A DNA stretch of 38,169 nt from Pseudomarimonas arenosa (GTDB lineage Bacteria; Pseudomonadota; Gammaproteobacteria; Xanthomonadales; Xanthomonadaceae): assembly GCF_014841215.1 (NCBI RefSeq), contig NZ_JACYTR010000045.1:1-38169 (forward strand). Direction: 5' to 3'. Position numbers and translations under genes: made by a program. Under the pieces are notes generated by a model that was not told where the DNA came from, did no database searches, and saw nothing but the letters and a program-made list of their open reading frames with translations. This document shows positions 34,900-38,169 of this stretch, piece after piece (positions within the stretch are counted from its first letter, which is position 1; the number at the start of each line of letters is the position of its first letter).

Positions 34900-36291
34900 T
34901 CAGATCGCCTTGGAAAACTGCCGCGGTTCTTCGTGCTTCAGATAGCGATCAAAGCACATGGCGATATTGCGCAGCAGCAGTCGGCCGCGCTCGGTGGCCC
35001 GTAGGTAATTGCAGTCGAGCTGCGCCAGGTTGTCATCCAGCAAGGGCTGCAGGCGTTCGATGCTCTCGGCGAAGTAGTGGCTGAAGCGAATCTCGTGTAG
35101 CTGCTCCAGCGCTGCGATATCCACTTCCCCGTGACACATCAGCTGTTGGATCAAGTCGGCACGCAACAGGTCGTCCTTGTCCAGCTCGATACCGCGAAAG
35201 GCGGGCAGGTGGCCGCTGTCCAGCGCCTGCTGCCAGTTGGGCAGGTCGCGCTGATTCTGGCTGTATAGCTTGCCGACATGGCTGATCGAGCTGACGCCAA
35301 AGCCGATCAGGTCCGATTGCGCATGGGTGGTGTAGCCCATGAAGTTTCGATGCAACTGCCTGTTGTCCTGCGCCTTGGCCAGTTCGTCCTCGGGCAAGGC
35401 GAAATGATCCATTCCGATGTAGCGATAACCGGCCGCTCCCAGCTTGTCGATGGCCAGTCCGAGCAGGGCAAGCTTGGCGTCCGGGCTGGGCAGATCTTCT
35501 GACTGGATCTGACGCTGTGCCTTGAACAGCTGCGGCAGGTGCGCGTAGCTGTAAATCGCCAGTCGATCCGGCCGCTGCTCGATGACTCGGTCCAGGGTTG
35601 TGCCGAAGCCAGCTTCGGTTTGCTTGGGTAGGCCGTAGATCAGGTCGATATTGATCGAGCGCATGCCGTTCTGACGGCAGGCCTGCAGTACGGATTCGGT
35701 CTGTTCAATTGACTGCCGGCGGTTGATCGCCTCCTGCACCTCGGGGTCGAAATCCTGCACGCCAAGACTGGCACGGTTGAGCCCATAGCTGGCGAGTTCG
35801 GCGATGCCATCGGCATCGATGGTGCGTGGATCAAGCTCGATCGAGAAGTCGCGCTTGGCCGAAAGACTGGGAAGAAAGCGATTGAACAGGCAGCGGATGA
35901 TTTCGCCGATCTGCGAAGGCTCAAGGAAGTTCGGCGTGCCGCCGCCGAAGTGCAGCTGGATCACCTCGCGGTCGCGGTCGACCAGGGGCGCGGTACGGCT
36001 GATCTCCTGGTTCAGATGCTCGACATAGACAGCCGCCCGCTGCTTGTCGCGGGTGATTACCCGATTGCAGCCACAATAAAAGCACGGGCTGAAGCAAAAC
36101 GGCACGTGGCTGTACAGCGACAAGGGCCGCGGGATCGGATCCTCGTTGCTGCGCGACAGGGCCTGACGAAAGGCCGCCTCACCGTACAAACTGGTGAACT
36201 GCGGCGCCGTCGGGTACGAGGTGTAGCGCGGCCCTGGCCGGTCGTAGCGGCGCAAGAGCTCAGCATCGAAGCGTGGCGCGGAGGTGATCAT
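34900..36291 (-). CDS. hemN: oxygen-independent coproporphyrinogen III oxidase (radical SAM)
   Basis: The 463-residue enzyme decarboxylates coproporphyrinogen III without oxygen in haem synthesis. The radical SAM cluster motif is CFSPCFYC, Cys66/70/73, with the extra HemN-specific Cys75 that follows. FGGGTPNFL, SIELDPRT, RASLGVQDFDPEVQ and INIDLIYGLPKQT match true HemN, and the GFGVSSIS segment plus the HemN C-terminal domain distinguish it from HemW. Start ATG 36289-36291; the frame's upstream 16 codons would include the regulator site. An FNR/Anr-type palindrome lies 35-48 bp upstream. Confidence 0.96.
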   Translation of the reverse strand: MITSAPRFDAELLRRYDRPGPRYTSYPTAPQFTSLYGEAAFRQALSRSNEDPIPRPLSLYSHVPFCFSPCFYCGCNRVITRDKQRAAVYVEHLNQEISRTAPLVDRDREVIQLHFGGGTPNFLEPSQIGEIIRCLFNRFLPSLSAKRDFSIELDPRTIDADGIAELASYGLNRASLGVQDFDPEVQEAINRRQSIEQTESVLQACRQNGMRSINIDLIYGLPKQTEAGFGTTLDRVIEQRPDRLAIYSYAHLPQLFKAQRQIQSEDLPSPDAKLALLGLAIDKLGAAGYRYIGMDHFALPEDELAKAQDNRQLHRNFMGYTTHAQSDLIGFGVSSISHVGKLYSQNQRDLPNWQQALDSGHLPAFRGIELDKDDLLRADLIQQLMCHGEVDIAALEQLHEIRFSHYFAESIERLQPLLDDNLAQLDCNYLRATERGRLLLRNIAMCFDRYLKHEEPRQFSKAI

Positions 36292-36325
36292 GGCTGCAGT
36301 CTGCCGGCTTGATCCGCGGCAGCGC

Positions 36326-36339
36326 TTGACCTTGGTCAA
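36326..36339. promoter_or_regulatory. FNR/Anr-type binding site upstream of hemN
   Basis: TTGACCTTGGTCAA is a perfect inverted repeat fitting TTGAY-N4-RTCAA. It lies 35-48 bp before the hemN start and about 73 bp before pgk, pointing to oxygen-responsive activation of hemN. FNR/Anr control of hemN is known in other gammaproteobacteria. Confidence 0.75.
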
Positions 36340-36411
36340 ATGCCTGCGCGTTTGAATCCGGCGCGCTGTCCCTGGACAATTCCCGCTTTGTTGCCCAGCC
36401 AGGAGCTTTCG

Positions 36412-37587
36412 ATGAGCGTTTTGCGGATGTCCGACCTTGATCTTGCCCGCAAGCGAGTATTGATCCGCCAGGATCTGAATGTGCCGGTCAAGGACGGCAA
36501 GGTGACCTCAGATCAACGCATCCTGGCCTCGCTGCCGACGCTGAAGCTGGCCCTGGATCAGGGCGCCGCTGTGCTGGTGACCTCGCACCTGGGCCGGCCG
36601 AAGGAGGGTAGCTGGAGCGAGCAGGATTCGCTGGCGCCGGTGGCCGCGCGGATGAGCGAACTGCTGGGTCGCGAGGTGCCGCTGATCCGCGACTGGGTCG
36701 ACGGCGTAGCGATCGAGCCGGGTCAGCTGGTGTTGCTGGAAAACTGTCGAATGAATGTCGGCGAGGGCAAGGACGACCCTGAGCTGTCGGCAAAATACGC
36801 GGCACTCTGCGATGTGTTCGTGATGGATGCGTTCGGCACCGCGCACCGGGCGCAGGCCTCGACGCATGGCGTGATCCGTGCTGCCAAGACTGCTTGCGGC
36901 GGCCCCTTGCTGATGGCCGAGCTGGACGCCCTGGCCAAGGCGTTGAAGCAACCCCAGCGGCCGCTGATGGCAATCGTTGCTGGCTCCAAGGTGTCTACCA
37001 AGCTGGAGTTGCTGTCCAGTCTGCTCGACAAGGTGGATCAGTTGATCGTCGGCGGCGGCATTGCCAACACGTTTCTCGCCGCCGCAGGCAAGCCGGTGGG
37101 CAAGTCGCTGTGTGAGCATGACCTGATCGATACCGCCAGGAAGATCGTGGCGGACGCTCAGGCGCGCGGTGCCGATATCCCGCTGCCCCGTGATGTGGTG
37201 GTGGCGCCAGCGTTTGCCGCTGATGCCCCGGCGACCGTCAAGTCGGTCGACCAGGTGAGTGCCGAGGACATGATTCTCGACATCGGGCCGGCCACGGCTG
37301 AACACTACGCTCAACTGATCGCCAAGGCCGGCACGGTGCTGTGGAACGGACCGGTGGGCGTGTTCGAATTTGACGCCTTCGGTCGGGGTACCGAGGCCTT
37401 GGCCAAGGCCATCGCCAACTCGCCTGCGTTCTCGATCGCCGGTGGCGGCGACACTCTGGCGGCCATCGACAAATACGCAGTGGTCGACGGCATCGGCTAC
37501 ATATCGACCGGCGGTGGCGCCTTTCTGGAGTTCTGCGAGGGCAAGGTGCTGCCGGCGGTGGCGGCGCTGGAGGCGCGTGGCGGATAA
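36412..37587 (+). CDS. pgk: phosphoglycerate kinase
   Basis: The 391-residue glycolytic enzyme transfers phosphate between 1,3-bisphosphoglycerate and [88 protein letters not shown] and [12 protein letters not shown] are all in family order; the last is the nucleotide loop. The length is usual (387 in E. coli). ATG 36412 follows AGGAG by seven bases; the frame's upstream ATG at 36340 overlaps the hemN control region and is not used. No other glycolytic gene (gap, fba) is adjacent in this window. Confidence 0.97.
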   Translation: MSVLRMSDLDLARKRVLIRQDLNVPVKDGKVTSDQRILASLPTLKLALDQGAAVLVTSHLGRPKEGSWSEQDSLAPVAARMSELLGREVPLIRDWVDGVAIEPGQLVLLENCRMNVGEGKDDPELSAKYAALCDVFVMDAFGTAHRAQASTHGVIRAAKTACGGPLLMAELDALAKALKQPQRPLMAIVAGSKVSTKLELLSSLLDKVDQLIVGGGIANTFLAAAGKPVGKSLCEHDLIDTARKIVADAQARGADIPLPRDVVVAPAFAADAPATVKSVDQVSAEDMILDIGPATAEHYAQLIAKAGTVLWNGPVGVFEFDAFGRGTEALAKAIANSPAFSIAGGGDTLAAIDKYAVVDGIGYISTGGGAFLEFCEGKVLPAVAALEARGG

Positions 37588-37597
37588 GCGCGCTCAG

Positions 37598-37652
37598 ATA
37601 TTTCATGAGGGGGCGCGGGTGATCACCGAGGACTTTGCGCCGAGTGCAAGGC
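37598..37652. repeat. 55-bp interspersed repeat, copy A
   Basis: Starts ATATTTCATGAGGGGG and ends CCGAGTGCAAGGC. It matches 37940-37994 with two mismatches in 55. Confidence 0.8.
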
Positions 37653-37737
37653 CCACGTGGACGAGAAGCAACGCGGCAATCGTCCCGCGCAGCGAAAAAC
37701 TACGCGAATTGGGCTGGCCTTGGCAGGCTGCTGAAAT

Positions 37738-37758
37738 ACCTCCATCCCGGAGGTTTTT
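37738..37758 (+). terminator. intrinsic terminator downstream of pgk
   Basis: ACCTCC-ATCCC-GGAGGT gives a 6-bp stem with a 5-base loop, and the stem's last T begins a TTTTT run. It lies 150 bp after the pgk stop. Confidence 0.65.
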
Positions 37759-37841
37759 GAGCGCAAGCCTTCGACAAGCTCAGGGACCGCCGTTCGGCAG
37801 GCTCACGGCAAGCCGGTCGCGGCAAAGCCGCACCACCCATG

Positions 37842-37937
37842 CCGGAAATCAACCACTTGCGTGTTCGATTTCCGCGCGCGCCGTCCGTGGCGTGCAAAAT
37901 CAGGCTGCTGAAATGAGTCTCAGCAGCCTGTTAGCCC
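37842..37937. repeat. 96-bp interspersed repeat with two hairpins, copy 2
   Basis: Copy of the element at 19947-20042, same orientation. The AGGCTGCTG/CAGCAGCCT stem is intact, the GCGCGCC stem less so. Confidence 0.85.
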
Positions 37938-37939
37938 GG

Positions 37940-37994
37940 ATATTTCATGAGGGGGTGCGGATGATCACCGAGGACTTTGCGCCGAGTGCAAGGC
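37940..37994. repeat. 55-bp interspersed repeat, copy B
   Basis: Second copy of the 37598-37652 element, directly following the 96-bp repeat, so the two may be parts of a larger mobile unit. Confidence 0.8.
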
Positions 37995-38052
37995 GCGACG
38001 AGTCCAAGTGGCGGGCCCACTTGGGCGAGATCGGGACGCAGTCCCGCGTAGC

Positions 38053-38169
38053 TGCGTAGCAGCCGACCGAGCGTAGCGAAGGCGCAGGCTACGAAGTAGC
38101 CGTTGCTGCGTAGCAGCCGACCGAGCGTAGCGAAGGCGCAGGCTACGAAGTAGCCGTTGCTGCGTAGCA
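38053..38169. repeat. 54-bp tandem repeat, two complete copies plus the start of a third
   Basis: Copies begin at 38053, 38107 and 38161, with no differences seen between the two complete ones. Each unit contains a CTGC-GTA-GCAG palindrome and a GGCTAC-GAA-GTAGCC palindrome. The array runs off the window. Confidence 0.9.

Noticed and set aside
37370-38059. Plus-strand frame of 229 codons after pgk
   Set aside because: Its first part is an out-of-frame reading of pgk and the rest runs through interspersed repeats; no coding signal.
38053-38169. CRISPR array at the window end
   Set aside because: The 54-bp period is fully conserved throughout the unit; there is no variable spacer.

Overview
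The window is a high-GC stretch of a gammaproteobacterial chromosome, most likely from the Xanthomonadales/Lysobacterales. That placement rests on gene content, the dense palindromic intergenic repeats and codon use, not on a marker gene. No rRNA, tRNA or CRISPR array was seen.

Bases 1-3000 are an accessory region of visibly lower GC. They hold the 3' end of a group II intron, the C-terminal tail of an Rhs/YD-repeat protein with a variable toxin-like tip, a probable cognate immunity gene, a SUKH (SMI1/KNR4-like) immunity gene and a broken membrane-protein fragment set among palindromes. Bases 3100-8800 carry a membrane M48 metalloprotease, a membrane-anchored TPR protein, a small exported Sm-like protein and a Tat-exported amidohydrolase.

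Bases 8988-17395 (minus strand) form a three-gene signalling operon. It encodes a giant CHASE/PAS hybrid histidine kinase with two receiver domains and an Hpt domain, a receiver/HD-GYP regulator that overlaps it by ATGA, and a membrane SpoIIE/PP2C-type phosphatase 9 bp further on. On the other side, and divergent, lie a membrane-anchored protein of unknown function and a membrane diguanylate cyclase. The block could therefore both make and degrade cyclic di-GMP.

Bases 20036-32893 (minus strand) hold a complete branched-chain amino acid pathway in one direction: ilvD-ilvC-ilvG-ilvM-leuA-ilvE-leuC-leuD-leuB-ilvA. Upstream of ilvD is a previously unlisted 52-codon leader peptide whose codons 31-41 read LVLISLVLVLI in rare codons. 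It is followed by a competing antiterminator segment and a 12-bp GC-rich terminator: a classical multivalent Leu/Val/Ile attenuator. REP-like palindromes occupy most wide gene joints in the operon, and two of them contain the stop codon of the gene they follow.

Bases 33467-38169 carry an unknown anchored protein, hemN with a perfect FNR/Anr-type box in its promoter, and pgk. A repeat-rich tail ends in a 54-bp tandem repeat cut by the window edge.
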